Shown one piece after another: positions 24,548 through 33,399 of a stretch of DNA of 64,000 bases. The notes under the pieces are model-generated. The model did not search any database. It saw only the letters and a program-made list of their open reading frames with translations, and was not told where the DNA came from. Source of the stretch: Candidatus Korobacter versatilis. Its GTDB lineage: Bacteria > Acidobacteriota > Terriglobia > Terriglobales > Acidobacteriaceae. Made by a program: the position numbers and the translations under genes. Each line of letters starts with the position of its first letter. The first letter of the stretch is position 1. Where the stretch lies: positions 1-64,000 of the forward strand of contig JACPNR010000009.1 of assembly GCA_016185395.1 (NCBI GenBank), written 5' to 3'.

Positions 24548-25639
24548 CTACTGCTGCTGCTTCGCAGCGCGCTGCTGCTCGGCGTAGTAGCCGCTACGGG
24601 TCCGCACCTGGAGCTTGCCGTAGCCGCTGGCGCGCGCTTCCACCTTCACGGTGCGGTAGCCGCCGCGGCTCTGCGGGTTGGTGGGCTTGTAGCCGATGAT
24701 GTACTGGTTGCGGATGTCGTGCGCCACGGCGCGGCTGATCTCATCCACTTCCGTAGCGTCCTTGGGGACGAAGTAGACGCCGCCGGTCTCGAGCGCGAGC
24801 TGCGTGAGGGCGCGCTTGGCGCGGCGCGCTTCGCGATCGTCGCCCAGGATGCCAATGGTATACACGACCGGGCCGTTCTCATCCTGCAGCGTGCGCACGG
24901 CGCGCTCCAGGGATTCGCGGCTCGCGTTGTCTTCGCCGTCGGTGACGACGATGAGGACCTTCTTGTCCTTGGTGCCGTTCTTCGAGAGGTGGTCGGCGGA
25001 TGCGATCACGGCGTCATACAGCGCCGTGCCGCCGCGCGAATCCACTTTCTCGAGCGCCTCTTTCATCTGCCCGATGTTGGCGGTGAAATCCTGGTCGAGC
25101 CAGTACTCATCGTTGAAGTTGACGACGAACACTTCGTCCTGCGGGTTTGAAGCGCGCACCAGGTTGAGCGCGGCATTGTTCACCGCGGAACGCTTGTCGC
25201 GCATGGAGCCGGAATTGTCGATCACGATGCCGAGGGACACGGGCACGTCCATCAGCCGGAAGCTGGTGATCTGCTGCGCCTGATTGTCTTCGAACACGGC
25301 AAAGTCGTTGCGGTTCAGGTTCGTGATCATGCGCTGCTTCTGGTCGTAGACAGTGGCGTAGAGCTGGACCTCCTGCACTTCTTTGCGGATGAGGTAGCCC
25401 TCGCCGCGCTGCTCCACCTGACCGGTGGTCCCGCGCGTGATTCCGGGCTGGGGCTGCGGGGCAGGGCTGGTCGCTGCTGGCTGCGGCGTAGTCTCCACGG
25501 TGGAGGTGGTAGCGCGCGGCAGCCGTTCCAGTTCCTCCGGCGTGACCTGGTCTTGTTGCTGCGCGAATGCGAGAGTGGCCGGCAGCACAAGGGCTGCGAT
25601 CAGGGCCGCGAGAAGGAGCCGGTTATTCCGTGGGTGCAT
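24548..25639 (-). CDS. Secreted VWA-domain protein, VWFA-related acidobacterial type
   Basis: The 363-residue product has a signal peptide (residues 1-26), a Pro/Gln-rich linker (about 30-75), a beta-sandwich segment (LYATVYDQKQRMITNLNRND) and a von Willebrand A domain. Its metal site is intact: DNSGS (D141-x-S143-x-S145) and a later VTDGEDN loop. It ends with the family motif NQYIIGYKPTNP. The ATG at 25639 overlaps the previous VWA gene by 17 bp. Such proteins are typical of Acidobacteriota and of unknown ligand. Confidence 0.88.
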   Translation of the reverse strand: MHPRNNRLLLAALIAALVLPATLAFAQQQDQVTPEELERLPRATTSTVETTPQPAATSPAPQPQPGITRGTTGQVEQRGEGYLIRKEVQEVQLYATVYDQKQRMITNLNRNDFAVFEDNQAQQITSFRLMDVPVSLGIVIDNSGSMRDKRSAVNNAALNLVRASNPQDEVFVVNFNDEYWLDQDFTANIGQMKEALEKVDSRGGTALYDAVIASADHLSKNGTKDKKVLIVVTDGEDNASRESLERAVRTLQDENGPVVYTIGILGDDREARRAKRALTQLALETGGVYFVPKDATEVDEISRAVAHDIRNQYIIGYKPTNPQSRGGYRTVKVEARASGYGKLQVRTRSGYYAEQQRAAKQQQ

Positions 25640-26669
25640 AGTAGCCCATCTTCGAGTAGACATGCAGCTGGGGGAGTCCTTTCGGCGGAAGCAGTTTCAC
25701 TTTTATCTTCCGCCACTTGCCGTCTTTCGTCGGGTTCTTTGGACGGTATCCGAGAACATATTGGTTGCGCAGCTCGATGCCTATCTTCGTGGCGACGTCG
25801 GTGAGTTCGCTGGGGCTATCGATGCTGAACGTCCGGCCGCCGGTGACCTCGGTGATCTCGCTGAGCAGTTCCGGGCCGAGGCGCTCTTCCTGCGTGGCGG
25901 CGAAGGCGTCGAAGATGCCGATGGCGTAGATCTGCACGTCGGCTTCCTTCACCAGCGACTTGATCTCGCCTTCGGTGTAGCGGCTGCGATTGTCGCCGCC
26001 GTCGGAGATGATGAGCAGCGCCTTCTTGCTGTTGTGGCCGTCGCGCATCTTGTTCATGCCGAGATAGATGGCGTCGAGCAGCGAAGTGCGCCCCTTGGGG
26101 ACGGCGTATACCAGCCTGCCCTGCACGTCTTCCACCGAACGCGTGAAGTCGGCCAACAGTTCGGGACGCTCCGAAAAACTCACCAGGAAGAATTCATCCT
26201 GCGGGTTCGCGGTCTTGAAGAACTCGACCACCGCTTCCTTCGCTTTATCGATCTTGTTCGACATCGAACCGGAGACATCGAAGATCACGCCCAGCGAGAT
26301 GGGCGCGTCCTCATTGGAGAAGTGCCGGATGTCCATCTGGTCCTTGCCCTCGTAGAGCAGGAAGTTGTCGCGCTCCAGGCCGGTGACGAGACGGTTCCAG
26401 TCGTCCGTGATGGTGACGGGCACGAGTACGAGGTCCACGTCGACTTTCATCGGCCTGGTGTGTGTCTTGAGCGAGGGGTCGCTGGAAACATCAGGCGGCT
26501 TCGGTGTGGGCTGCGGCAGCGGCTTCACATGGACGTTCTGCTCCTCGCCCTGCGCCCAAATGAGTCCCGGGCAAGCAATCAACACCAGGAGGATGAAAAC
26601 GAGCAGACGCCCACGGACGAGGGCGCGACCTTCGCGCGCAACCAGCGGCAGCGGACCAGAGGTCAGCAT
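25623..26669 (-). CDS. Secreted VWA-domain protein, second copy of tandem pair
   Basis: This 348-residue paralogue has the same order: signal anchor (about 20-40, RLLVFILLVLIACPGLIWAQ), Pro-rich linker, beta-strand region (VLVPVTITDDWNRLVTGLE), VWA domain with DVSGSMS (D131/S133/S135) and ISDGGDN, and the ending NQYVLGYRPKNP. The start is uncertain: ATG 26669 is used, and TTG 26693 adds eight residues. The first 20 residues are unusually long and charged for a signal peptide. Upstream member of the pair; divergent from the DUF1015 gene. Confidence 0.86.
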   Translation of the reverse strand: MLTSGPLPLVAREGRALVRGRLLVFILLVLIACPGLIWAQGEEQNVHVKPLPQPTPKPPDVSSDPSLKTHTRPMKVDVDLVLVPVTITDDWNRLVTGLERDNFLLYEGKDQMDIRHFSNEDAPISLGVIFDVSGSMSNKIDKAKEAVVEFFKTANPQDEFFLVSFSERPELLADFTRSVEDVQGRLVYAVPKGRTSLLDAIYLGMNKMRDGHNSKKALLIISDGGDNRSRYTEGEIKSLVKEADVQIYAIGIFDAFAATQEERLGPELLSEITEVTGGRTFSIDSPSELTDVATKIGIELRNQYVLGYRPKNPTKDGKWRKIKVKLLPPKGLPQLHVYSKMGYYAPTE

Positions 26670-26865
26670 TGGGGGAACCCGGCCCGCAACCAAAGCGGAC
26701 CTTGGATTATTCCTCGATTTCAGCGAATGTTACCACACCGGACACTGCCCGCTTAAGGCGTACCTCGCTCCATCCGGCGGTCTGGCGAGCGTCTCTGCAC
26801 TATGTAAGATGGCATCGCGAACCAGCAGGTTTTCTGCTTAAACCGGCGCCTTCCGATTCCTTTGC

Positions 26866-26871
26866 TACAAT
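26866..26871 (+). promoter_or_regulatory. Possible -10 box of the DUF1015-to-rph gene run
   Basis: TACAAT lies 16 nt before the DUF1015 ATG in the divergent region with the VWA gene. No convincing -35 box. It is the likely promoter of the five-gene envelope operon because the next genes overlap one another. Confidence 0.4.
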
Positions 26872-26887
26872 CGCGCCTAAGTCCCCG

Positions 26888-28180
26888 ATGGCAAGCCTGT
26901 TCCCGTTCCGCGCCCTGCGCTACGACCCCGACCGCGCCCGGCTTGCTGACGTCGTCACCCAACCCTACGACAAGATCACTCCCGCCATGCAGGAGCGGTA
27001 CTACGCCGCCAGCCCGTATAACCTGGTGCGGCTGGAATTAGGAAAGCGCGAGACGGAAGGCGACGTCTACCCTGCCGCTGCCCGCCACTTGGCCGACTGG
27101 CGCAAGGCAGGCATTCTCCGCCAGGACGAACGCCCCAGCTTTTACGCCTATTCGCAACGCTTCCGCGTCCCGGGCAGCGAGCAGCATTTTGAGCGGCGCG
27201 GCGTGATCGCGGCAGTGAAGCTCGAGGACTACGACCGCGGGGTCATCTTTCGCCACGAGCAGACGCTCTCCGGCCCCAAGGCCGACCGGCTCAATCTGCT
27301 GCGCGCCACCCGCACCAGCTTCGGCCAGCTCTTCATGCTGTACAGCGATCCCGCGCAGGCGGTGGAACGGCTGCTGTTCCCTGCGTCGGGGCAGCAACCA
27401 GAAGCCGAAGTGACCGACGAATACGGCGTCGTCCACCGATTGTGGGTGGTGAACGACCCCAAGGCCATCGCGCAGGCGCAGGCGCTCATGGCGGAGAAGC
27501 AGCTCATCATCGCGGATGGCCACCATCGCTACGAGACGGCTTTGACTTACCGCAACGAGCGTCGCGCCGCCGCCGGCTCGGCGGGTGAGAATGCGGGCTA
27601 CGAGCGCGCGATGATGACGCTCGTCAATGTGGATGCAGAAGGGCTCGTCGTCCTGCCTACGCATCGCGTGGTCCACGGCCTGGCGATGTTCGATCCGGAG
27701 CAGTTGCTGCGCGGCGCGAAGCGCTACTTCGACGTTGAGCCGCTGCCGGCTGAGCTTGACGCCGCCGCGGCCATGAAAGCGCTGGCGCCTGCGGACGGCG
27801 AGATGCGCTTCCTCGCCTTCTGCGGCCAGCGCAACTTCCTCTTCCGCGCGCGTCCGGAAGCGCTTGCCGCCCTGCTGCCCGACGTTTCTCCGCGGCAACG
27901 CGCACTCGACGTTGTGGTACTGCACCGCGTGCTGCTGCAGAAGGTGCTCGGCATCTCCGAAGCGGCCATCCGCGAGCAGCGTAATCTTGCTTACGTCCGC
28001 GAGGCCGGTGAGGCCATCGCGCGTGTTCGCGAAGGCCGGGCCGACGCCGCCTTCCTGATGAATCCCGTGCGCATCGAGCAAATGCGCGAGGTCGCGCTCG
28101 CCGGCGAAGTGATGCCGCAGAAATCCACCGACTTCTATCCCAAACTGCTGAGCGGACTGGCGGGCTATGCGATGGAATAG
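26888..28180 (+). CDS. DUF1015 family protein
   Basis: This 430-residue soluble protein of the DUF1015 family starts at an ATG with MASLFPFRALRYDPDRARLA. Signature segments are VVTQPYDKITPAMQERYY, NLVRLELGK and the highly conserved IADGHHRYETALTYRNER, whose histidines suggest a catalytic or ligand site. The C-terminal segment AAFLMNPVRIEQMREVALAG is also conserved. Family members have been proposed as kinases, but no activity is assigned here. It overlaps the amidase gene by 14 bp. Confidence 0.88.
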   Translation: MASLFPFRALRYDPDRARLADVVTQPYDKITPAMQERYYAASPYNLVRLELGKRETEGDVYPAAARHLADWRKAGILRQDERPSFYAYSQRFRVPGSEQHFERRGVIAAVKLEDYDRGVIFRHEQTLSGPKADRLNLLRATRTSFGQLFMLYSDPAQAVERLLFPASGQQPEAEVTDEYGVVHRLWVVNDPKAIAQAQALMAEKQLIIADGHHRYETALTYRNERRAAAGSAGENAGYERAMMTLVNVDAEGLVVLPTHRVVHGLAMFDPEQLLRGAKRYFDVEPLPAELDAAAAMKALAPADGEMRFLAFCGQRNFLFRARPEALAALLPDVSPRQRALDVVVLHRVLLQKVLGISEAAIREQRNLAYVREAGEAIARVREGRADAAFLMNPVRIEQMREVALAGEVMPQKSTDFYPKLLSGLAGYAME

Positions 28181-29609
28181 GACTGCTCTCGCTGCCGCGA
28201 CCATCGCCGCGATGCTACTCCTGCGTCCCGCCGTGCCCTCCGCCGACGACAAGCGATTGGTGGTGTTCGCGCCGCAGACGAGCTATTCCGTCGCCATCAC
28301 CGACCACGACGGACGCGCCTATGTCCAGCTCAACGAACTCATCGCTCCACTCGGACATCCCGAAGTGCGCCTCGAGGGAAATAAGCTCCACATCCGCGCC
28401 GGACAGGTGACCGCAGAACTGCGCGATGGAAACAGCAAAGTCAAGCTCGGCCGTGGCGAGTTGGACCTCGGGGGAAAGGTAGTGCTCGAAGGTGACCGCG
28501 CGCTCGTACCACTCCACACCGTGCCACAGCTGCTGAGCCGCGTGCTGGGATCGAGTTCCGATCTGCACGAGAGCGCGCACCGTCTCTTCATCGCCGGCAC
28601 CGCCGTGCACTTCGTGGCCGAGATGAAGAAAGCCGACCCTCCCACCCTGGTGCTCACCTTCTCCGCGCCGGTGAATCCTTCCGTCTCGACCGAGCCCGGT
28701 CGTCTGAAACTCGTTTTCGGACGCGACCCTGTCGTCAGCGGCAGTGAGAGCTTTAAGTTCGATGACGCCACTATCCCCGCGGCGAGCTACAGCGAGAGTG
28801 GTGGCGCGGCGGAACTGGAGATCAGCGGCAAGGCGCCTTTACTCGCGACCTTCGCTGACGGTGGCAAGACCATCGTCATCACGCCGGCCCCGGGCGCGAC
28901 GGCCCAAGCGCCCGCGCATCCCAATCCGGCAAGCTCGACGCAACCGTCGGCGGAGACGCCCTTGCCGGCACAAGCCGGAAGCGCGCAGCCGGCGCCGCTC
29001 ACCAGCGGAAGCCCGCGCACGCGCTATCTGGTGGTCATCGACCCCGGCCATGGCGGCGACGATCCCGGCGCCAGGTTCAGCGACAAGCTGGTCGAGAAAG
29101 AAGTGACCATGGCATTCGCCCGCCGCTTGCGGGCGGCGCTGGGCGAACGCGGCATCAGCGCGCATCTGTTGCGCGATGGTGATCCGACCATCAACAATGA
29201 ACAGCGCGCGGCGTCGGCGAACAATCTGCACGCCTCCGTCTTCGTCACTGTGCACGCGAGCGCGCCGGGCTCCGGCATTCGGCTTTACACCTCCATGCTC
29301 GCGGAAGCCGAGAAATCGCCCGCGGCCTTCTATCCCTGGGAAACTGCACAATCGTTCTTTCTTCGTCCCAGCCGCATCGTGGCGCAGGCGACGGTCGAGG
29401 AGTTGGGCAAGCGCAAGATCGGCGTGCTGCTGATGCCGGCGAATGTGCGCCCGATGAATAACGTGGCTGCTGCCGTGATCGGCGTGGAATTGGCGACGCC
29501 CTCCAGCGATCCCGAGCGCGTGACGTCGGGGAAATATCAGGACCCGATCGCCGCCGCCGTGGCGCAAGGCATTGCGAACGCGCGCAACGCGCTGGAGGGC
29601 CCCCAGTGA
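28167..29609 (+). CDS. N-acetylmuramoyl-L-alanine amidase (Amidase_3 type)
   Basis: The enzyme cuts the amide bond between MurNAc and the peptide in peptidoglycan, in the periplasm. Domains in order are a signal peptide (1-26), a copper-amine-oxidase-N-like/AMIN-like region (about 30-220), a Pro/Ala-rich linker (240-290) and the catalytic domain. Zinc ligands are visible in DPGHGGDDPGA and VTVHAS, and the catalytic glutamate in AAVIGVELA. The 480-residue length suits AmiC-like enzymes. It overlaps its neighbours, so it belongs to the DUF1015-murI operon. Confidence 0.9.
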   Translation: MRWNRTALAAATIAAMLLLRPAVPSADDKRLVVFAPQTSYSVAITDHDGRAYVQLNELIAPLGHPEVRLEGNKLHIRAGQVTAELRDGNSKVKLGRGELDLGGKVVLEGDRALVPLHTVPQLLSRVLGSSSDLHESAHRLFIAGTAVHFVAEMKKADPPTLVLTFSAPVNPSVSTEPGRLKLVFGRDPVVSGSESFKFDDATIPAASYSESGGAAELEISGKAPLLATFADGGKTIVITPAPGATAQAPAHPNPASSTQPSAETPLPAQAGSAQPAPLTSGSPRTRYLVVIDPGHGGDDPGARFSDKLVEKEVTMAFARRLRAALGERGISAHLLRDGDPTINNEQRAASANNLHASVFVTVHASAPGSGIRLYTSMLAEAEKSPAAFYPWETAQSFFLRPSRIVAQATVEELGKRKIGVLLMPANVRPMNNVAAAVIGVELATPSSDPERVTSGKYQDPIAAAVAQGIANARNALEGPQ

Positions 29610-30190
29610 TCCCGCGCCACGTCTCTATCGCCGTCGCGCTGCTTATGGTCGTCGTGTTTCTCACCGGCTTCTACGTGCTGCAGTTGAAGCAGAAAGCGGA
29701 ACAAGCAGCGCAGCGCACGGACACGCGTCCGGTCGCGCCGCCTGCCGCCGGGCCGGAAGAGCCGGTCACGCTGACCATCGCCTATGACGACGACGCCGTC
29801 TTTCGCCGGCGCCAGGTCTCAGTCCCGCTGCCGCCGGAGCGCACCGAGCGCGCGCGCGAGGTGTTGCGCGCATTGCTCGCCGAATACACGCAGAAGCCGT
29901 CACCGCACCCCCTTGCCGACGGAGCCGACATCCGCGAGGTCTTTCTTGTCGACGACCTCGCCATCGTCGACTTGAACCCCATTGTCGCGGACTCGCACCG
30001 CTCCGGCGCGTTCGTGGAGACGCTGACCGTTACTTCCCTGGTCGAGACGCTCTCACAGAACGTGCCCGGCATCCGCCGCGTGCGTTTTCTGGTGGATGGC
30101 AAGGAGCGCGAGACGCTCGCCGGCCACGCCGACCTCATGGCCACGTACGATGTAAAGCAGGTGGACGAACTGGTGCGAGGATTGCAGTAG
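29606..30190 (+). CDS. GerMN-domain membrane-anchored protein
   Basis: This 194-residue protein has one N-terminal span (about 8-26) and a periplasmic GerMN domain, with the family pattern ALLAEYTQKPSPHPLADGADIREVFLVDDLAIVDLN and SLVETLSQNVPGIRRVRFLVDGKERETL, split here only for length. GerMN domains occur in sporulation and envelope lipoproteins, often beside amidases and murI, and probably bind cell-wall partners. The GTG start lies in the amidase stop (GTGA), and its stop overlaps the murI start. Confidence 0.85.
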   Translation: MIPRHVSIAVALLMVVVFLTGFYVLQLKQKAEQAAQRTDTRPVAPPAAGPEEPVTLTIAYDDDAVFRRRQVSVPLPPERTERAREVLRALLAEYTQKPSPHPLADGADIREVFLVDDLAIVDLNPIVADSHRSGAFVETLTVTSLVETLSQNVPGIRRVRFLVDGKERETLAGHADLMATYDVKQVDELVRGLQ

Positions 30191-30987
30191 TGAAGATCGG
30201 CGTCTTCGATTCCGGAGTGGGCGGACTCACCGTGCTGCGTGAGTTGGTGAAGCTCGTGCCGCAGGCCGATTATCTTTACTTCGGAGACACGGCCCGCCTC
30301 CCCTACGGCTCGAAATCGGTCGAGACCATCCAGAAGTATGCCGTCTCGGCGACCAAGTATCTCGAACAGCAAGGCGCGGAGATGCTGGTCATCGCGTGCA
30401 ACACGGCGACTGCGCTCGCGCTCGACGCCATCAAGGCATCGACGAAACTTGCCGTCGCCGGGGTGATCGAGCCCGGCGCCGAAGCGGCGGCTGCCGCCAC
30501 GAAGAAGAAGAACGTCCTCGTCATTGGCACCGAGGCCACCATCGGTAGTCACGCATACCGCACCGCGCTGGAAAAACGCGGCGTGAGGGCCGCCGAGAAG
30601 GCGTGTCCGCTGTTCGTGCCGCTGATCGAAGAAGGCTGGGCGGAGCACGACATCACGCAGCGTGTGGCCCACGTCTACCTCGACGAATTCTTTCAAGACC
30701 CGGACCGCAGTCCCGACCTCATGGTCCTCGGCTGCACCCACTACCCGCTCATCAAGCCCATGCTGCGCGCAGTCGCCCCCTGGCGTGTGGAGATCGTAGA
30801 TTCCGCCGAAGCGACGGCAGCGGTCGTTGCCAAACAGCTTTCTTCACCCGGACACTCGCAGCTTGCAACTCGCAGCTCGCAACTGAGATTCTTCGCCACC
30901 GACTCCGTGGAAAAGTTCCGCCGCCTGGGCGAGCGCTTCATGGGACGCGCCATCGCCAACGTCGAACACGTGGATATCGAAGCCTAG
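30190..30987 (+). CDS. murI: Glutamate racemase with in-frame heptamer repeat
   Basis: MurI makes D-glutamate for peptidoglycan. [11 protein letters not shown] carries the substrate Asp7/Ser8, and the two catalytic cysteines are Cys70 (IACNTAT) and Cys182 (GCTHYPL) with His184. The GTG start overlaps the previous stop. Between VVAKQL and RFFATDS, residues 221-232 ([12 protein letters not shown]) are encoded by tandem heptamers at 30854-30888, in a region that is a variable linker in the family. It keeps the frame and probably tolerates the insert. Confidence 0.94.
   Translation: MKIGVFDSGVGGLTVLRELVKLVPQADYLYFGDTARLPYGSKSVETIQKYAVSATKYLEQQGAEMLVIACNTATALALDAIKASTKLAVAGVIEPGAEAAAAATKKKNVLVIGTEATIGSHAYRTALEKRGVRAAEKACPLFVPLIEEGWAEHDITQRVAHVYLDEFFQDPDRSPDLMVLGCTHYPLIKPMLRAVAPWRVEIVDSAEATAAVVAKQLSSPGHSQLATRSSQLRFFATDSVEKFRRLGERFMGRAIANVEHVDIEA
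30854..30888 (+). repeat. Heptanucleotide tandem repeat inside murI
   Basis: Units ACTCGCA, GCTTGCA, ACTCGCA, GCTCGCA and a decayed ACTGAGA follow one another without spacers. The unit matches the ACTCGAA unit in guaA in the same orientation relative to the coding strand, which points to a common repeat family. Confidence 0.8.
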
Positions 30988-30991
30988 GATT

Positions 30992-30997
30992 TACAAT
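30992..30997 (+). promoter_or_regulatory. Possible -10 box for leaderless rph transcript
   Basis: TACAAT ends 6 nt before the rph ATG in the 16-bp murI-rph gap. rph has no Shine-Dalgarno. Transcription from here would begin at the initiation codon. Confidence 0.4.
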
Positions 30998-31003
30998 CCC
31001 GCC

Positions 31004-31741
31004 ATGTTCTATCGCTCTGACAATCGCTCGCCCGACCAGATGCGTCCGGTGAACATCATCCCCGACTTCATTTCCACCGCGGAAGGTTCGGCGCTCATCG
31101 AGATCGGCAACACGCGCGTGATCTGCACCGCTTCCATCGAGCAGACCGTGCCGGTCTTTCTCCGCAACAGCGGCAAGGGATGGATCACCAGCGAGTACGC
31201 CATGATCCCGCGCGCCACGCTCACGCGCACGCCGCGCGAAGTGGTGAAGGGCCGCCCCAGCGGGCGCACCCACGAGATCCAGCGCCTCATCGGCCGCGCG
31301 CTGCGCGCCGTGACCGACCTGAAGCGCCTGGGCGAGCGCACCATCTGGATCGACTGCGACGTCATCCAGGCGGACGGCGGCACGCGCACCGCGTCCATCA
31401 CCGGCGCATTTATCGCGATGGGATTGGCGCTACAGAAGCTCGTCGAAGCGGGCACGCTCACGTCGGCGCCGGTGCGCGACTTCATCGCCGCCACCAGCGT
31501 GGGCATCGTCGAGGGCGAAGTGCTGCTCGACCTCGCCTACGATGAGGACTCTCGCGCCGAGGTCGACCTCAACCTGGTGATGACCGGCAGCAAGAAGATC
31601 GTGGAGATACAGGCGACCGCCGAGCAGCATCCCTTCGACGACGCGCAGCTCAAGAAGATGATGGACTACGCGCGCGCCGGTATCGAGTCGCTGGTGACCA
31701 AACAGCAGGCTGTGCTCAAAGGGCTGGCGCTGCGGCAGTAG
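31004..31741 (+). CDS. rph: Ribonuclease PH
   Basis: RNase PH trims tRNA 3' ends using phosphate. The 245-residue protein has the family start [53 protein letters not shown] (phosphate-binding arginines), [20 protein letters not shown] and [20 protein letters not shown]. Length and all blocks are normal. It follows murI by 16 bp and is followed by a strong palindromic repeat, shared with the convergent amidohydrolase. Confidence 0.96.
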   Translation: MFYRSDNRSPDQMRPVNIIPDFISTAEGSALIEIGNTRVICTASIEQTVPVFLRNSGKGWITSEYAMIPRATLTRTPREVVKGRPSGRTHEIQRLIGRALRAVTDLKRLGERTIWIDCDVIQADGGTRTASITGAFIAMGLALQKLVEAGTLTSAPVRDFIAATSVGIVEGEVLLDLAYDEDSRAEVDLNLVMTGSKKIVEIQATAEQHPFDDAQLKKMMDYARAGIESLVTKQQAVLKGLALRQ

Positions 31742-31762
31742 GCTTGCCTTCCTTTTTAATTA

Positions 31763-31842
31763 CACCCCGAGCGTAGCGAGGGAGCCCTATCGCCACGAAG
31801 AAGCTTGGTGAAGGTAGGGTTCCCTCGCTTCGCTCGGGATGT
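31763..31842. repeat. Palindromic intergenic element PAL-A, copy 1
   Basis: Arms CCCGAGCGTAGCGAGGGAGC... (31766-31789) and its complement (31815-31838) match at 22 of 24 positions around a 25-nt loop. A related sequence lies at 43768-43850. It sits tail-to-tail between rph and the amidohydrolase, so its hairpin could also act as a transcription end, though no T-tract follows. PAL-A is a label used here only. Confidence 0.75.
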
Positions 31843-31862
31843 AAAACAAATGCAGAGAACCA

Positions 31863-33194
31863 TCAACGGCGAAGCTCATCCTTGTAGACCTTTCCGCCCT
31901 TCATCACCCACTGCACGTGCTCGAGCGTCTTCACGTCCGCGAGCGGGTCGCCGGAGACCGCGATGATGTCCGCATACTTTCCTGCGTCGAGCGAGCCAAT
32001 GTCCTTGCTGCGGCCAAGCAGGTCGGCGGCGTTCATGGTGGCGGCGCGGATCGCCTCCGCCGGCGTCATGCCGTACTTCACCATCACGGCGAACTGGCGC
32101 GCGTTGTCGCCGTGCGGATACACGCCGGCATCGGTGCCGAACGCCATCTTCACGCCGGCCTGGTGCGCCTTGCGGAAGTTGTCGCGCTGCAACTGCCCGA
32201 CCACCTTCTCCTTGTTGACCTTCTCTTCCGAGAGTCCGAATTTGATCGCCTCGCCGAGCAGGTAGTCGTCGTTGTAGATGTCCATCACGAAGTACGTGCC
32301 GTGCTGCTTGGCGAGGCGGATGCCTTCATCGTCCACCAGCGAAGCGTGCTCGATGGAGTCGATGCCAGCATTGATCGCGTTCTTGATGCCTTCGGGACCG
32401 TGCGCGTGGGCGGCGATCTTGCGTCCACCGGCGTGGGCTTCGTCGGCTGCGGCTTTCAATTCCGCCAGCGAGAACTGTGGCGCACCCGGTTTGTCTCCGC
32501 GCGAGAGCACGCCGCCAGTGGCGATGATCTTGATCACGTCCACGCCGTATTTTTCCTGCGCGCGCACCACGTGGATGACCTGATCCACGCCGTCGGCGAT
32601 GCCAAAGCCGCGCTCTTCCGGGAACATGGTCACGCGGGTCTGGGGCGAATAGTTGTTCAGGTCGCCGTGCCCGCCGGTGATGGAGATGCCGGGGCCGCTC
32701 GCCACCACGCGCGGGCCGGGAATGAATCCTTCATTGATCGAGTTGCGCAGGTCCACAGCGAGGAACGGAAGCGAGCCTACGTCGCGGACGGTGGTAAAGC
32801 CGGCCTCGAGCGTCTTCTCCGCGTTCACCACACCCGCGAAGGCGGAGTTGAATGGCGTATCGCGGAAGTCGTACAGCTCGTCGTAGCGGTCGGCACGGGA
32901 GCCAAGGTGGGTGTGGCAGTCGATCAGACCAGGCAACAGCGTGGCGTTGCCCAAGTCGATGGCCTCGGCGTTGGGCGCTTGCGTCGCAAGCTGCTCGGCG
33001 GACCCGATGGACTTGATGCGGTCGCCCTCGATCAGCACCGCGACACCGCTCTTGTACTGTCCCGTCGCGACATCGAGCAGCCGCGCGGCCTTCACGATGA
33101 CGACCTTCGGCGCCGGCTTGGCGGCGGGCTGGGATTGTGCAAACGAGAGGCACGACAACAACGCCAAAGCGAATACCACTCCGCGCATGCGCAT
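31863..33194 (-). CDS. Secreted amidohydrolase (imidazolonepropionase/prolidase-like)
   Basis: This 443-residue metal-dependent hydrolase starts at an ATG 6 nt after AGGAG. Its signal peptide (about 1-20, ALALLSCLSFAQS) could alternatively be a lipobox at Cys15. The barrel has HTH after LLPGLIDC (His94/His96), KIIATGGVLSRG, the histidine pairs AAHAHG and SIEHASL, and the catalytic Asp in AFGTDAGVYPHGDN. Relatives hydrolyse Xaa-Pro or Xaa-Lys/Arg dipeptides or cyclic amides; the substrate is open. Divergent from the aldolase gene. Confidence 0.88.
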   Translation of the reverse strand: MRMRGVVFALALLSCLSFAQSQPAAKPAPKVVIVKAARLLDVATGQYKSGVAVLIEGDRIKSIGSAEQLATQAPNAEAIDLGNATLLPGLIDCHTHLGSRADRYDELYDFRDTPFNSAFAGVVNAEKTLEAGFTTVRDVGSLPFLAVDLRNSINEGFIPGPRVVASGPGISITGGHGDLNNYSPQTRVTMFPEERGFGIADGVDQVIHVVRAQEKYGVDVIKIIATGGVLSRGDKPGAPQFSLAELKAAADEAHAGGRKIAAHAHGPEGIKNAINAGIDSIEHASLVDDEGIRLAKQHGTYFVMDIYNDDYLLGEAIKFGLSEEKVNKEKVVGQLQRDNFRKAHQAGVKMAFGTDAGVYPHGDNARQFAVMVKYGMTPAEAIRAATMNAADLLGRSKDIGSLDAGKYADIIAVSGDPLADVKTLEHVQWVMKGGKVYKDELRR

Positions 33195-33288
33195 GAGAAG
33201 CTCCTGGGTAGACGATAGGAACCGTCAGAAAGCGGGGATTCTAGCAGCCACGGGCCGGAATCGCTTACACCGCGCTCATCCCATCGTT

Positions 33289-33294
33289 TACAAT
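33289..33294 (+). promoter_or_regulatory. Possible -10 box upstream of the lacD-like gene
   Basis: TACAAT in the 205-bp divergent gap lies about 105 nt before the aldolase ATG. If used it leaves a leader of roughly 100 nt, in contrast to the leaderless candidates elsewhere. Confidence 0.3.
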
Positions 33295-33399
33295 CCATGC
33301 CGTCATTCGCGGGAGACGCGCTTTGCGCTGACGCCGCCAGCGCGCACTGCGGCGTATCCAGCAGTCCGCAAACATTAGACGCTCACTAGGAGACCAGCC

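Noticed and set aside
33297-33389. 30-codon possible leader peptide before the lacD-like gene
   Set aside because: Its ATG lies only 2 nt after the -10 box, so a transcript from that promoter would not contain it. Its stop merely overlaps the aldolase ribosome site.
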